From Hyphomicrobiales bacterium (GTDB lineage Bacteria > Pseudomonadota > Alphaproteobacteria > Rhizobiales > Rhizobiaceae), in NCBI GenBank assembly GCA_021775415.1, contig JAJFHV010000010.1:62001-126000 (forward strand): a stretch of 64,000 nucleotides of DNA. The letters run 5' to 3'. The notes below the pieces were generated by a model, which was given only the letters and a program-made list of their open reading frames with translations, was not told where the DNA came from and searched no databases. Position numbers and translations under genes: made by a program. Shown here in pieces: positions 36,439 to 44,508 of this stretch. Within the stretch, counting starts at the first letter, position 1. The number at the start of each line of letters is the position of its first letter.

Positions 36439-37533
36439 ATGAAACTTAAATCACTGATGCTTTCAGTTGCAACTGTAGCTTTAACCACTTCTGCATCTGT
36501 TGCTGAGGATATGACCATTGTATCCTGGGGAGGTGCATATTCTGCTTCCCAGAACAATGCCTATCACCAGCCCTACATGAAGAACAATCCTGATGTGAAC
36601 ATCATCAATGATGAATCCGCTGCTGAAGCCATTGCCAAACTTCGCGCGATGAAAGAGGCAAACAATGTTACCTGGGATGTGGTAGACGTGACACCGTCGG
36701 ATGCGTTACGTGCCTGCGATGAGGGGCTGGCAATCGAAATTGATGCCGATCGTGATTTGGCACCTGCACCTGATGGCACACCTGCTTCAGAAGACTTTGG
36801 TGATCTTCTGGTATCACCCTGCTTTATTCCGCAGATCGTGTACTCAACCACATTTGGTTACCGTACAGATTTGGTTGGCGATACTCCACCAGACGACATC
36901 TGCGATGTATTCGATCTTGCCAAATATCCCGGTAAGCGGTCACTTGAGAAACGCCCAATCAGCAATGTTGAATGGGCTTTGCTCTGCGACGGTGTTGCGA
37001 AGGAAGATGTGTACAAGGTTCTTGGTACACCTGAAGGTGTTGACCAGGCACTGGCTAAACTCGGCACCATCAAGGACAGTGTTGTCTGGTGGTCGGCAGG
37101 TGCGGAAACACCGCAGCTTCTGGCTGATGGAGAGATCGTTATGGGCTCGACCTATAATGGCCGTCTGTTTGCCCTGATCGAAGAGCAAAAACAGCCCGTC
37201 GGAATTATGTGGGATGCCCAGGTGTTTGACCTTGATGGCTGGATTATTCCAACCGGTCTTTCACCAGAGCGTCAGGCCCGCGCACTAGATTATGTCAAAT
37301 TTGCAACCGGCACCCAGCAACTGGCGGATCAGGCCAAATACATCTCCTATGGCCCGGCGCGTGCATCTTCTGCTCCATTGATCGGCAAACACGCCACATT
37401 GGGCATCGAAATGGCACCACACATGCCTACCGATCCGAACAATGCCAAGAACACCTTCCTCTACAACTACGAGTTCTGGGCGGATAATCGCGACGATATC
37501 GACGCGAAATTCCAGGCTTGGCTTACCAAGTAA
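36439..37533 (+). CDS. Periplasmic binding protein, polyamine/PotD-like, orphan
   Basis: A 364-residue extracellular solute-binding protein of the PotD/SBP_bac_8 type. It has a signal peptide (cleavage after VAE or ASVA near residue 22), then the typical TIVSWGGAYSASQ beginning, a WWSAGAETPQLLADGEI segment and the aromatic-rich hinge GSTYNGRLF. Family members bind putrescine, spermidine or related cations for ABC import. No permease or ATPase gene is near, so it must serve a transporter encoded elsewhere or act as a sensor. The start is ATG 36439 with AGGGAG; strong hairpin follows the stop. Probably controlled by the divergent GntR protein. Confidence 0.88.
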   Translation: MKLKSLMLSVATVALTTSASVAEDMTIVSWGGAYSASQNNAYHQPYMKNNPDVNIINDESAAEAIAKLRAMKEANNVTWDVVDVTPSDALRACDEGLAIEIDADRDLAPAPDGTPASEDFGDLLVSPCFIPQIVYSTTFGYRTDLVGDTPPDDICDVFDLAKYPGKRSLEKRPISNVEWALLCDGVAKEDVYKVLGTPEGVDQALAKLGTIKDSVVWWSAGAETPQLLADGEIVMGSTYNGRLFALIEEQKQPVGIMWDAQVFDLDGWIIPTGLSPERQARALDYVKFATGTQQLADQAKYISYGPARASSAPLIGKHATLGIEMAPHMPTDPNNAKNTFLYNYEFWADNRDDIDAKFQAWLTK

Positions 37534-37546
37534 GATTGCCTGGGTT

Positions 37547-37580
37547 GCCGGAATGAAATGAACCCCTCTTTCGTTCCGGC
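37547..37580 (+). terminator. Strong hairpin after the binding-protein gene
   Basis: GCCGGAATGAAA at 37547-37558 pairs with TTTCGTTCCGGC at 37569-37580 over 12 positions with one G-U pair, around a ten-base loop. It starts 14 bases after the stop codon. Only scattered Ts follow, so it may act as a partial terminator or a 3' stabiliser, as stem-loops after binding-protein genes often do, letting a little transcription continue into the small gene at 37631. Confidence 0.65.
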
Positions 37581-37630
37581 TAGCTTGTATTCAGCCAAGA
37601 GGGAAAGACCAAATAGCAGGAGATTATAAA

Positions 37631-37798
37631 ATGAAGAAAACAGTTTTGGCGATCGCGGTAATCGCCCTTACATCAAGCAATGTATTCGCCATGGAACAGT
37701 GCAGGCACACCTATCGCATGACAATGGCAGAACAGGCAGCACCGATCCAGATATCACAAGTAGCACCCGATGTGTGGCTCGTGCCTTACCTCAGTTAA
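37631..37798 (+). CDS. 55-residue exported peptide
   Basis: A short gene with an excellent ribosome site (AGGAG eight bases before the ATG). It encodes 55 residues: a signal peptide (MKKTVLAIAVIALTSSNVFA, predicted cleavage after residue 20), then about 35 residues with one cysteine (Cys24) and a hydrophobic end (VAPDVWLVPYLS). I recognise no family. The last part looks a little like the N-terminus of some metallo-beta-lactamase-fold proteins, so a truncated remnant cannot be excluded, but the intact signal peptide, ribosome site and flanking hairpins favour a real small gene. Located between the binding protein and another exported protein. Confidence 0.6.
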   Translation: MKKTVLAIAVIALTSSNVFAMEQCRHTYRMTMAEQAAPIQISQVAPDVWLVPYLS

Positions 37799-37806
37799 AT
37801 TAACTA

Positions 37807-37870
37807 GAGCACTTAATGGTGCTCACGTGGGTAACGACAGCTGGCGCACCTAATTCATGAGGTGTGCCAG
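37807..37870 (+). terminator. Two tandem hairpins after the small peptide gene
   Basis: First, GAGCAC/GTGCTC at 37807-37824 with a six-base loop, perfect. Second, CTGGCGCACCT at 37841-37851 with AGGTGTGCCAG at 37860-37870, an 11-bp stem with one G-U pair and an eight-base loop. Neither is followed by a T-run. The second covers an in-frame GTG at 37864 that could open the next gene's frame, so that GTG is unlikely to be used. Probably the end of the small-gene message, or part of a stable RNA. Confidence 0.5.
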
Positions 37871-37989
37871 TTCCTAGTTGGGTGCCACAACAATTGCAGG
37901 AGGGGAAAGCCGAATTTCTGGAGTATCCGACCTCCCAAATATTCTGTGCGAATTTGATGTCACGACTAGAAACACCTATAGAAAGAACC

Positions 37990-38643
37990 ATGATGCTGGT
38001 AACTACACGCAAAACATTTCAGCTCATAAGCTGCGCACTTCTGGCGATGGGCTTGCATATGCAGCCTACCCAGGCATCAGAAGAAGAAATGCCAATTTTT
38101 AAAGAGATCCCCACCCAGTTCATCGCTGCGCTGGGCGATCCTAATGCCACATCTGGAACTGGCGCGCAGTCTTGGGGATTATGGCGTCAAGATCCCGGAC
38201 CCAGAGGTGTGTGGCTAAGCCTTTTCCCCGTTCTGCAGGCAACTGGTGGCCATGGCCCTGGAAACTGGGAATTCGACGACAATGACTGGTGGCTGGATGA
38301 GAATGGCCTAATCATGGAGAAGCCGGAGTTCTCCCTTCCGCCCGGCAAATACCTGGTCACAGGCGACCGCGAGGTGACCGCCATGTTGACTGTTCATTCA
38401 GCAGATGAAAACGGCGAAGTGAACTGGGAGCTGAACAAGGGCGCCAAGCTCTACGATGTAACTCACCTGCCCTGCCGCTCTGCGCGCTATACGCCAGTGA
38501 CAAGTGACAAATTATGTTCACCTTCAAACGCGCCGAAATCTGCTTTTCGTGTTGCGCCGGGAACTTCAATGCCACAGGTCGATGGCTGCAAAAAGCAAGA
38601 TTATTCGGTACTTTTTGTGGTTGCCGTAGCGGTGGATAGCTGA
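37990..38643 (+). CDS. Exported tryptophan-rich protein, uncharacterised
   Basis: A 217-residue protein with a signal peptide (MMLVTTRKTFQLISCALLAM..., cleavage after TQA near residue 29). The mature part is rich in Trp, Gly and Asp in its first half (WGLWRQDPGPRGVWL, WEFDDNDWWLDE), then has beta-like strands and three cysteines (CRSAR, LCSPS, GCKKQ). I do not recognise the family. The start is taken at ATG 37990 or 37993 because of the signal peptide; the frame is open to 37864 but a hairpin covers that part. Ribosome site is weak (AGAAAG). Same direction as the binding protein and the small peptide, which suggests a shared exported function. Confidence 0.6.
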   Translation: MMLVTTRKTFQLISCALLAMGLHMQPTQASEEEMPIFKEIPTQFIAALGDPNATSGTGAQSWGLWRQDPGPRGVWLSLFPVLQATGGHGPGNWEFDDNDWWLDENGLIMEKPEFSLPPGKYLVTGDREVTAMLTVHSADENGEVNWELNKGAKLYDVTHLPCRSARYTPVTSDKLCSPSNAPKSAFRVAPGTSMPQVDGCKKQDYSVLFVVAVAVDS

Positions 38644-38677
38644 TTGCCACCCACCGCGTTTGGAGATTTAATCGCTC

Positions 38678-38839
38678 CTAGCGATACAATCCAATGTCTT
38701 CCTTCATAAAGCGGCTCAAGCGCTTCAACTCTTTCACATTGTGTATTCTTTGATGGCGGTCTTTTACAACTCCAAACAGAAATGTGAATGGATTGGCTGC
38801 GAATGAACCTTCACGAATGACTTTTTCAAATTTTGCCAT
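38678..38839 (-). CDS. DUF1127 (YjiS-like) small protein
   Basis: A 53-residue protein missed by length-limited gene callers. ATG 38839 has a perfect AAGGAG seven bases upstream. The C-terminal half, VKELKRLSRFMKEDIGLYR, matches the DUF1127 pattern of leucine/arginine-rich helix ending in D-I-G-L-x-R. Small arginine-rich DUF1127 proteins in alphaproteobacteria have been tied to RNA-related and phosphate or carbon control, and in Brucella several are activated by the LysR-type regulator VtlR. Here a LysR gene is directly divergent, 135 bases away, which makes regulation by it likely. The N-terminal part (FAANPFTFLFGVV) is more hydrophobic than usual. Confidence 0.75.
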   Translation of the reverse strand: MAKFEKVIREGSFAANPFTFLFGVVKDRHQRIHNVKELKRLSRFMKEDIGLYR

Positions 38840-38950
38840 ATCATTTCTCCTTGGTTAGATTTTGTGGCATCTAGGCTGTGGTTTCGAAGCCCGTTATCGC
38901 TATAAATAGGTCTTTTATAACAAAATTGGAAATCATTTGATCTGAAGTTA

Positions 38951-38971
38951 GAATTTAGATAAACTAAATTC
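38951..38971. promoter_or_regulatory. LysR-type operator-like palindrome
   Basis: GAATTTAG (38951-38958) and CTAAATTC (38964-38971) form a perfect 8-bp inverted repeat with a five-base spacer. It contains T-N11-A pairs (for example 38954 and 38966), the classic LysR box. It ends three bases before the LysR ATG at 38975 and lies in the divergent space toward the DUF1127 gene, a placement suited to self-repression plus activation of the partner. Confidence 0.6.
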
Positions 38972-38974
38972 ACA

Positions 38975-39892
38975 ATGAGTGAATGGCTCCCATCATTAAA
39001 CGCCTTGAGGGCATTCGAAGCCGTTTCGCGGCATCTAAGCTATCGCGAGGCGGCTGAAGAGTTGAGCGTTACTCCAGCTGCTGTAAAGCAACTTGTCCAA
39101 AAGCTAGAAGAAACGCTCAACACCCAACTTGTTCGACGGCAAGGACGCGGCATCGCACTCACCCAAACCGGGATTGATGGCGTTGGAGAACTTCGTCTCG
39201 GCTTCAAACAACTCAATTCCGCCGTTGCCAAAATGCGGGAAACAACAACCCGGCAGTGCCTTACGATTACGGCAGAGCCTTCCTTTGCGATATCATGGCT
39301 TGTGAAGAGGATTGATACGTTCAAACGCGCGCACCCCGAAATCGACGTGCTGATTGACTCGTCCCTGAGAGTGATGGATTTGCAAAGAGAGGCCGTGGAT
39401 ATTGCAATTCGCTATGGAGTCAATCCAGGTCCGGGTCAAATCTGTCACCGGCTGTTTGATGAAGAAACTCTGGCGGTCTGCAGCAAGGCAGTTGCTGAAG
39501 GGCCGCCCAAGTTGACCAAGCTCAATGATTTACAGGATGTAGCACTGATCCATATTGAAGCGACAAGCCTTGAATATTCGCCAAAGGCTCTGAGCCTGTA
39601 TGACTGGAAAAGCTGGTTCGAGACCGTAGGCGTTCCAGACATCACACCCGGGAGAGGCCTGCACTTCAATGACTATAATCTGGCGATCCAGGCAGCTATA
39701 GCCGGTCAAGGTGTGGTACTTGGGAGTTGGCCGGTGGTGAAGGATGCAATTGAGGCCGGATTGCTTGTGGCACCCTTCGAGGAGTGCTCAAAGTCCGAGG
39801 AGGGATACGATCTGGTTACAACAAATGAAGCGATGAACAAGCCGGAGGTGGCTGCATTTGTTGAGTGGATGTTGGAAGAAATCAAGGACTGA
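38975..39892 (+). CDS. LysR family regulator (GcvA-like)
   Basis: A 305-residue LysR-type regulator. The winged helix (residues 1-62) starts LPSLNALRAFEAVSRHLSYREAAEEL, the GcvA-like signature; the two-lobed effector domain fills about 92-300. No ribosome site precedes ATG 38975: those bases are taken by the palindrome, so translation may be leaderless or weak. It is divergent from the DUF1127 gene, the expected target. GcvA-like regulators control varied functions including beta-lactamases and small RNAs, so the name gives no effector. Confidence 0.9.
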   Translation: MSEWLPSLNALRAFEAVSRHLSYREAAEELSVTPAAVKQLVQKLEETLNTQLVRRQGRGIALTQTGIDGVGELRLGFKQLNSAVAKMRETTTRQCLTITAEPSFAISWLVKRIDTFKRAHPEIDVLIDSSLRVMDLQREAVDIAIRYGVNPGPGQICHRLFDEETLAVCSKAVAEGPPKLTKLNDLQDVALIHIEATSLEYSPKALSLYDWKSWFETVGVPDITPGRGLHFNDYNLAIQAAIAGQGVVLGSWPVVKDAIEAGLLVAPFEECSKSEEGYDLVTTNEAMNKPEVAAFVEWMLEEIKD

Positions 39893-39899
39893 CGAATGT

Positions 39900-39922
39900 C
39901 TCATCAACCGGCGTTGATTGAG
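39900..39922 (+). terminator. Possible terminator after the LysR gene
   Basis: CTCATCAAC and GTTGATTGAG form a nine-base stem with one bulge around CGGC, eight bases after the LysR stop. No T-run follows. It overlaps a 36-codon reading frame that I do not count as a gene. Confidence 0.35.
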
Positions 39923-40002
39923 CATGTCGGCGACCGCGCTGGCTTTATCGCGATGCATTCTCCAATGGAAGAGCGTGAAGAATTCACAATGACAGCAGTA
40001 TT

Positions 40003-40335
40003 TTAAGAGCTGCCATATTTGGCATCAGAACCCGAATTCAAAATATCCGGATTCAAATTGCAGGCGTCTTCATACAAGCGGTCAGTCAAAGTTTTGGCTA
40101 GCGCGCCACTTTCACAAATTTCGGTAATTTCGCCAATCACAAAGCGAATTCTTTCCAGGATATCTGCGCCGTCCTGCAGTTCCATGGAGATGATTTTTTG
40201 AAATGCCTCATCCAGGGAATGATCCAACTTTTCAATGGATTCTGTCGTCGGATCGGCGTCAGTTTCAAGCAGCAGAATCAATTCAGCCTTAATCGATTGA
40301 TGGTGAGCTACCAGATTGTGCAAACTTTCAACCAT
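40003..40335 (-). CDS. Small helical protein, uncharacterised
   Basis: A 110-residue, acidic, almost fully helical protein without cysteine pairs apart from two single cysteines, signal peptide or membrane segment. The start chosen is ATG 40335 because GGGGGA lies just before it; ATG 40359 upstream has no site. I recognise no family. It sits 60 bases downstream of the LuxR-type gene on the same strand and could be part of its unit. A regulatory adaptor or antitoxin-like role would be a guess. Confidence 0.6.
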   Translation of the reverse strand: MVESLHNLVAHHQSIKAELILLLETDADPTTESIEKLDHSLDEAFQKIISMELQDGADILERIRFVIGEITEICESGALAKTLTDRLYEDACNLNPDILNSGSDAKYGSS

Positions 40336-40395
40336 ATTTCCCCCGATTTGAAATGACATCGCACTTCAGATGCTCACCCCTATCATGCACATCCA

Positions 40396-41181
40396 CTAAA
40401 GCAATTCAAACTCTCCAATTTGCAGGTTTGAAATCTCGCCAACTGCAAGCGCTTTAGAAACCGCATGCGCTTGATTATGGGTACCCAGTTTCTTTGAAGC
40501 ATTGTCGAACACAATGTTTATTGTGGTTTCGCTGATCTTGAGCAGATCGGCGATATCAGAATTACTGTAGCCATTCGAGCAAAACATCAGTGCTTCAGCT
40601 TCGAATGTGCTTAGGCGCTTGGGGGCAAACAATTTGGTAACATCGGGAAACCGGTCAATGATAGCAACTGTGGATTGGCAAATTGCATTGATCAAGAACA
40701 CTCTCAAATCGTCAGTTAGTCTTTGTTCCCGAGTGCCGATTGAAAATATGGCGAGCCCCTGCCCCAGGAGAATGGGAATAACCAAGATGTGTTTGTGTCC
40801 TGATTTTGCCAATTCATCAAGAAACCTTTTGTTGAGAAATTCAGGATAGCGACTGCGATCAATCTGAAGCGCATCAAAACAATGATGTAACCTTTTGGCC
40901 TCGTTGATTACCGGACAGCCTCCCTTGTCTTTCAGTACAGTGGCCAGTTTCAGCACAGCCTCAGAGTGCCGGCGAAATGCGCGGATCGAAGGTAGCCCGC
41001 CCTCCAAGTCGCAAAATGTAACTCCCATCAAACTCATGTCGTGATGGGCTAGATAATCCTCGACCAGCAAACATGTAGAATGCAAATCATCTGAACGTGA
41101 AATTAATCTTGCGGTACGACGCAGATCATTAAATCCAGAAACACGATTACTTTTTGTTTTTGCGAATGATCCCACAACCAA
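40396..41181 (-). CDS. LuxR-type regulator, divergent sensor domain
   Basis: A 261-residue protein with a C-terminal LuxR helix-turn-helix (about residues 193-255, LSTFEAEALMFCSNGYSNSDIADLLKISETTINIVF) and an N-terminal alpha/beta domain of about 170 residues resembling the autoinducer-binding fold. The Trp, Tyr and Asp-Pro residues of true acyl-homoserine-lactone receptors are not found, so another ligand, or none, is expected. The DNA-binding helix has ETTINIVFDNASKKL where the usual sequence is TVxxH, also atypical. The start is TTG 41181 or GTG 41175. No luxI-like gene nearby. Confidence 0.8.
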   Translation of the reverse strand: MVVGSFAKTKSNRVSGFNDLRRTARLISRSDDLHSTCLLVEDYLAHHDMSLMGVTFCDLEGGLPSIRAFRRHSEAVLKLATVLKDKGGCPVINEAKRLHHCFDALQIDRSRYPEFLNKRFLDELAKSGHKHILVIPILLGQGLAIFSIGTREQRLTDDLRVFLINAICQSTVAIIDRFPDVTKLFAPKRLSTFEAEALMFCSNGYSNSDIADLLKISETTINIVFDNASKKLGTHNQAHAVSKALAVGEISNLQIGEFELL

Positions 41182-41441
41182 AACCCCATCTATCCGAATC
41201 TAAGTGATCCATAGCGCGAATGCTAACCAGTGAGAAAATGGGTGTCGAGTTAGATTTTTACTCGGTGTGGATAGTTTCCGAGGATTAGCAGCAGCAGGCT
41301 TCGCCCAATATGATGCGTGGTGAACAGAGGCCGGGAATTTCGATTGGCAATTTAAGCATGAAACACCCGAGTGCCTGCACAAAAAAGAGGGCGAAAACGC
41401 TCCCTTCGAAAAGTTCAAAGTTTCTGTTGGGTAGTCAGTGA

Positions 41442-41864
41442 TTAGCCGACGATTTCAATTCCGGAGAACCAATAAGCAATTTCTTCCGTGGCGGTCTCAG
41501 GAGCGTCAGATCCATGAACCGAATTTTCTCCAAGTGACAAAGCAAATTCCTTGCGGATTGTGCCTTCATCGGCATCTGCCGGATTGGTTGCCCCCATCAC
41601 TTCACGGTTTTTGAGAATTGCATTTTCACCTTCAAGCACCTGAACGATCGTGGGGCCGGATGACATGAATTCTGTCAGCTCACCAAAGAAGGGGCGTTCG
41701 GCGTGAACCGCATAAAAACCTTCCGCTTGGCGCAGGCTCATCCAGACCCGCCTGGAAGCAACGACCCGCAGGCCAGCCTCTTCAAGTTTCTGGGTAATTG
41801 CGCCAGTCAAATTGCGTTTGGTTGCATCCGGTTTAATCATCGAAAAGGTACGTTCTACCGCCAT
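41442..41864 (-). CDS. ndk: Nucleoside diphosphate kinase
   Basis: A 140-residue NDK that transfers the gamma phosphate between nucleoside triphosphates and diphosphates through a phosphohistidine. Present are [15 protein letters not shown] at the N-terminus and the catalytic histidine in [15 protein letters not shown] 41864 is the start, with GAGAGA upstream; the frame runs on for 69 codons across the divergent ABC-F start but is not coding. Length is standard. Stands alone at the edge of the accessory region. Confidence 0.97.
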   Translation of the reverse strand: MAVERTFSMIKPDATKRNLTGAITQKLEEAGLRVVASRRVWMSLRQAEGFYAVHAERPFFGELTEFMSSGPTIVQVLEGENAILKNREVMGATNPADADEGTIRKEFALSLGENSVHGSDAPETATEEIAYWFSGIEIVG

Positions 41865-41986
41865 CGGTCTCTCACTCGCTGGTTTGAAGGTGTGTGGAAT
41901 TCGCCGCTGTATACGCGGGCACAACCAAACTCGCAAGATACGAAATTTATCTTGCAACTGAACCCGCGGGAAGCCACAAGACGCGC

Positions 41987-43873
41987 ATGTTACAATTGCG
42001 AGACTTAAGTGTGAGAATTGCCGGCCGCTTGTTGATCGAACAGGCGGACCTCGCCTTGCCAACCGGAACAAGGGCAGGTCTTGTCGGGCGCAATGGTTCG
42101 GGCAAAACCACGCTTTTCAAGGTGATCACCAAGGACCACGGCAGCGAGAGCGGCTCAATTGAAATGACCAAGGGTTGGCGGGTTGGCCAAGTTGCGCAAG
42201 AAGCACCTGGAACCGAAGACAATCTGATCTCAATTGTGCTTGCCGCTGACGAAGAACGCGCAGCACTACTCGCCGAGGCAGAAAATGCCAGTGATCCGAT
42301 GCGGATTGCGGAAATCCAGATGCGCCTCGTTGATATTCGGGCTCACTCAGCCGAAGCACGTGCCGCATCCATTCTCTCAGGTCTGGGCTTTAGTGAAGAA
42401 AAGCAGCATCAACCGGCCTCTTCCTTCTCCGGCGGTTGGCGGATGCGGGTGGCACTCGCAGCAGTCTTGTTTTCTGAACCCGATTTGCTGCTATTGGATG
42501 AGCCAACCAACTATCTCGATCTTGAAGGCACCTTGTGGCTTGAGAACTATCTCGCGCGGTATCCCGGCACATTTTTGATCATCAGCCATGACCGGGACCT
42601 GCTCAACAAGGCGGTCAGCTCAATAATCCATCTGGAAAACCGAAAACTTACATTTTATCGCGGCAGCTATGACAGTTTCGAGCGGCAGCGTGCAGAGCAG
42701 CGCGAACTGGATGCCAAAAGTCGCGCCAAGCTTGAGGACCAGACCAAGCACATGCAGGCCTTCGTGGACCGATTTCGCTACAAGGCCTCAAAGGCGCGTC
42801 AGGCTCAGTCGCGTATTAAGGCGATTGAAAAGCTCAAACCGCCAGAACTACTGGAGGAAGCCGGAACCACCCCCATCCGATTTCCAAATCCGGAACGAAT
42901 TTCTGCTTCGCCGATGATAAAGCTGGAACACGTCTCATGTGGTTATGCCGCCAATGAGCCAGTTCTCGATCATGTTAGTCTCAATATCGACGCAGATGAC
43001 CGGATTGCCCTTTTGGGAGCCAACGGCAATGGCAAATCCACCTTTGCCAAATTGTTGTCGCAACGATTGGAGCATGTGACAGGCACGATTGTACGCGCGT
43101 CAAAAATTTCGGTCGGCATGTTTGCCCAGCACCAGATGGATGACCTGCATGAAAACGAGTCCGCCGTCGATCATGTGCGTGCGCTGATGAAAGGCGCACC
43201 GGAGGGAAAGGTTCGAGCGCGGGTTGCTCAAATGGGACTTGATCGCGAGCGGATGAATACCGCCGCAAAAGACCTTTCCGGTGGCGAGAAGGCTCGCCTG
43301 CTGTTGGGACTGGCAAGTTTCAATGCGCCGGACTTACTGATCCTGGATGAGCCAACCAATCACCTTGATGTGGGCGCCCGCGAGGCGCTGGTACACGGGC
43401 TCAATGAATTCAAGGGTGCGGTAATTTTGATCAGCCACGACCGACATTTGATTGATGCTACCATGGACCGATTGTGGTTGGTTTTTGATGGTACAGTCGG
43501 CACCTATGAGGGTGATCTGGAAACCTATCGTCGTGATGTATTGAAAGCGCGAAAAAAGATAGGTGATACACAGGCTACTGGAGTGGAGACAAAACCTCTC
43601 ACGCGGGTGGGCAAAAAGGAGGCTGCAGAGCGTCGCAAACAACTAGCCCCCTTGCGTAAAGAAATTTTTGATAAAGAAAAGGAAATCAGTTGCTTAGAGC
43701 GTAAACTCTCAGAAATTGATTCACACCTTGCAACGTCTGGATTGTTTGAAAAGGCACCGGAAGAGGCGGTGACACTGTCCAAAACACGTGCCGAAGTCGA
43801 ACGTCAACTATCATCTGCCGAAGAGGCATGGGTTGGTTTAAATGAAAAGCATGATCTGGCGAAAGCTGGCTAG
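41987..43873 (+). CDS. ABC-F family ATPase (Uup-like)
   Basis: A 628-residue soluble protein with two ABC ATPase domains and no membrane part. First domain: [21 protein letters not shown] and [11 protein letters not shown]; second: [26 protein letters not shown] and [11 protein letters not shown], with the ABC-F linker between (about 240-310). A C-terminal coiled coil (about 540-628) is typical of Uup. ABC-F proteins act on ribosomes or in DNA-related processes. ATG 41987 is the start; ndk is divergent across 122 bases. A resistance role is not supported. Confidence 0.9.
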   Translation: MLQLRDLSVRIAGRLLIEQADLALPTGTRAGLVGRNGSGKTTLFKVITKDHGSESGSIEMTKGWRVGQVAQEAPGTEDNLISIVLAADEERAALLAEAENASDPMRIAEIQMRLVDIRAHSAEARAASILSGLGFSEEKQHQPASSFSGGWRMRVALAAVLFSEPDLLLLDEPTNYLDLEGTLWLENYLARYPGTFLIISHDRDLLNKAVSSIIHLENRKLTFYRGSYDSFERQRAEQRELDAKSRAKLEDQTKHMQAFVDRFRYKASKARQAQSRIKAIEKLKPPELLEEAGTTPIRFPNPERISASPMIKLEHVSCGYAANEPVLDHVSLNIDADDRIALLGANGNGKSTFAKLLSQRLEHVTGTIVRASKISVGMFAQHQMDDLHENESAVDHVRALMKGAPEGKVRARVAQMGLDRERMNTAAKDLSGGEKARLLLGLASFNAPDLLILDEPTNHLDVGAREALVHGLNEFKGAVILISHDRHLIDATMDRLWLVFDGTVGTYEGDLETYRRDVLKARKKIGDTQATGVETKPLTRVGKKEAAERRKQLAPLRKEIFDKEKEISCLERKLSEIDSHLATSGLFEKAPEEAVTLSKTRAEVERQLSSAEEAWVGLNEKHDLAKAG

Positions 43874-43880
43874 AGTGAAC

Positions 43881-44507
43881 TTACTTCTTGCCACGTCCCC
43901 ACCGGGACTTCGTTGCCGGTGACTTATTCGCGCCAGCTGTTGGTGGTTTTCGACGGCGGGATCGCATCATCAGATAAACCCCAAATATTGCCAATATAAC
44001 GCCGGGCATTTGATATCGGTTGTCCGCTTCAACTGCATTCCTGATTAAGGCAGCACGCACCGATGAGAGACCAGGGTCCAATATCCCGCTCTGGGTAGCA
44101 TTGGACGCAAGACCAACTTCAATCAGATAATCTCCAGAGTCGGCGATGGCAAAAAGCGGTGCTGAGGTACTTACCATTTTTTCCTGCTCAGGCGCCGAAC
44201 CCTTGAGACTTGTTGAGATTGAAATTGTGCCATCAAGTACCACGCCATCTGCTCCGCTTACGCGAATTGTAATTGGCAAACCATTTGGCGGCAGTTTTGC
44301 ATCAACAAGATATTTCGCATCAATGCGAATTCGTACCGGATTATCATCAGGAGAGATTTTGACGATCCCAGTACGCCATCCCCCATCTTCCCGGTCGTAG
44401 ACGGGAAGACTAACAATTTCATTTCCCGCAAAATTCGACTGGATCCAGGGCAGTAAAACTGCCAACCCAACTCCCAACAGAATGAGAAAAGAAGCAATCT
44501 TGCGCAT
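43881..44507 (-). CDS. Membrane-anchored protein, uncharacterised
   Basis: A 208-residue protein I do not recognise. A hydrophobic N-terminus (residues 3-22) works as a signal or anchor, followed by an extracytoplasmic beta-rich part of about 140 residues, a second membrane helix near 170-188, and a short very basic tail (MMRSRRRKPPTAGANK...) that would face the cytosol. The start at ATG 44507 lies two bases after the methyltransferase stop with GGAATACC upstream, so the two are translated together. It is convergent with the ABC-F gene. Confidence 0.65.
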   Translation of the reverse strand: MRKIASFLILLGVGLAVLLPWIQSNFAGNEIVSLPVYDREDGGWRTGIVKISPDDNPVRIRIDAKYLVDAKLPPNGLPITIRVSGADGVVLDGTISISTSLKGSAPEQEKMVSTSAPLFAIADSGDYLIEVGLASNATQSGILDPGLSSVRAALIRNAVEADNRYQMPGVILAIFGVYLMMRSRRRKPPTAGANKSPATKSRWGRGKK

Positions 44508-44508
44508 A

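Noticed and set aside
36439-37533. A complete ABC uptake operon
   Set aside because: No permease or ATPase gene lies within reach on either strand; the ABC-F ATPase at 41987 is soluble and unrelated.
38764-38973. A 69-codon minus-strand frame overlapping the DUF1127 gene
   Set aside because: The DUF1127 frame has a perfect ribosome site and a family motif, whereas this one has neither.
39896-40006. A 36-codon reading frame starting four bases after the LysR stop
   Set aside because: No ribosome site, no recognisable domain or signal peptide, and it overlaps a hairpin; nothing beyond an open frame supports it.
41865-42071. 69-codon extension of ndk
   Set aside because: It crosses the divergent ABC-F start, and NDK length is constant at about 140 residues from ATG 41864.
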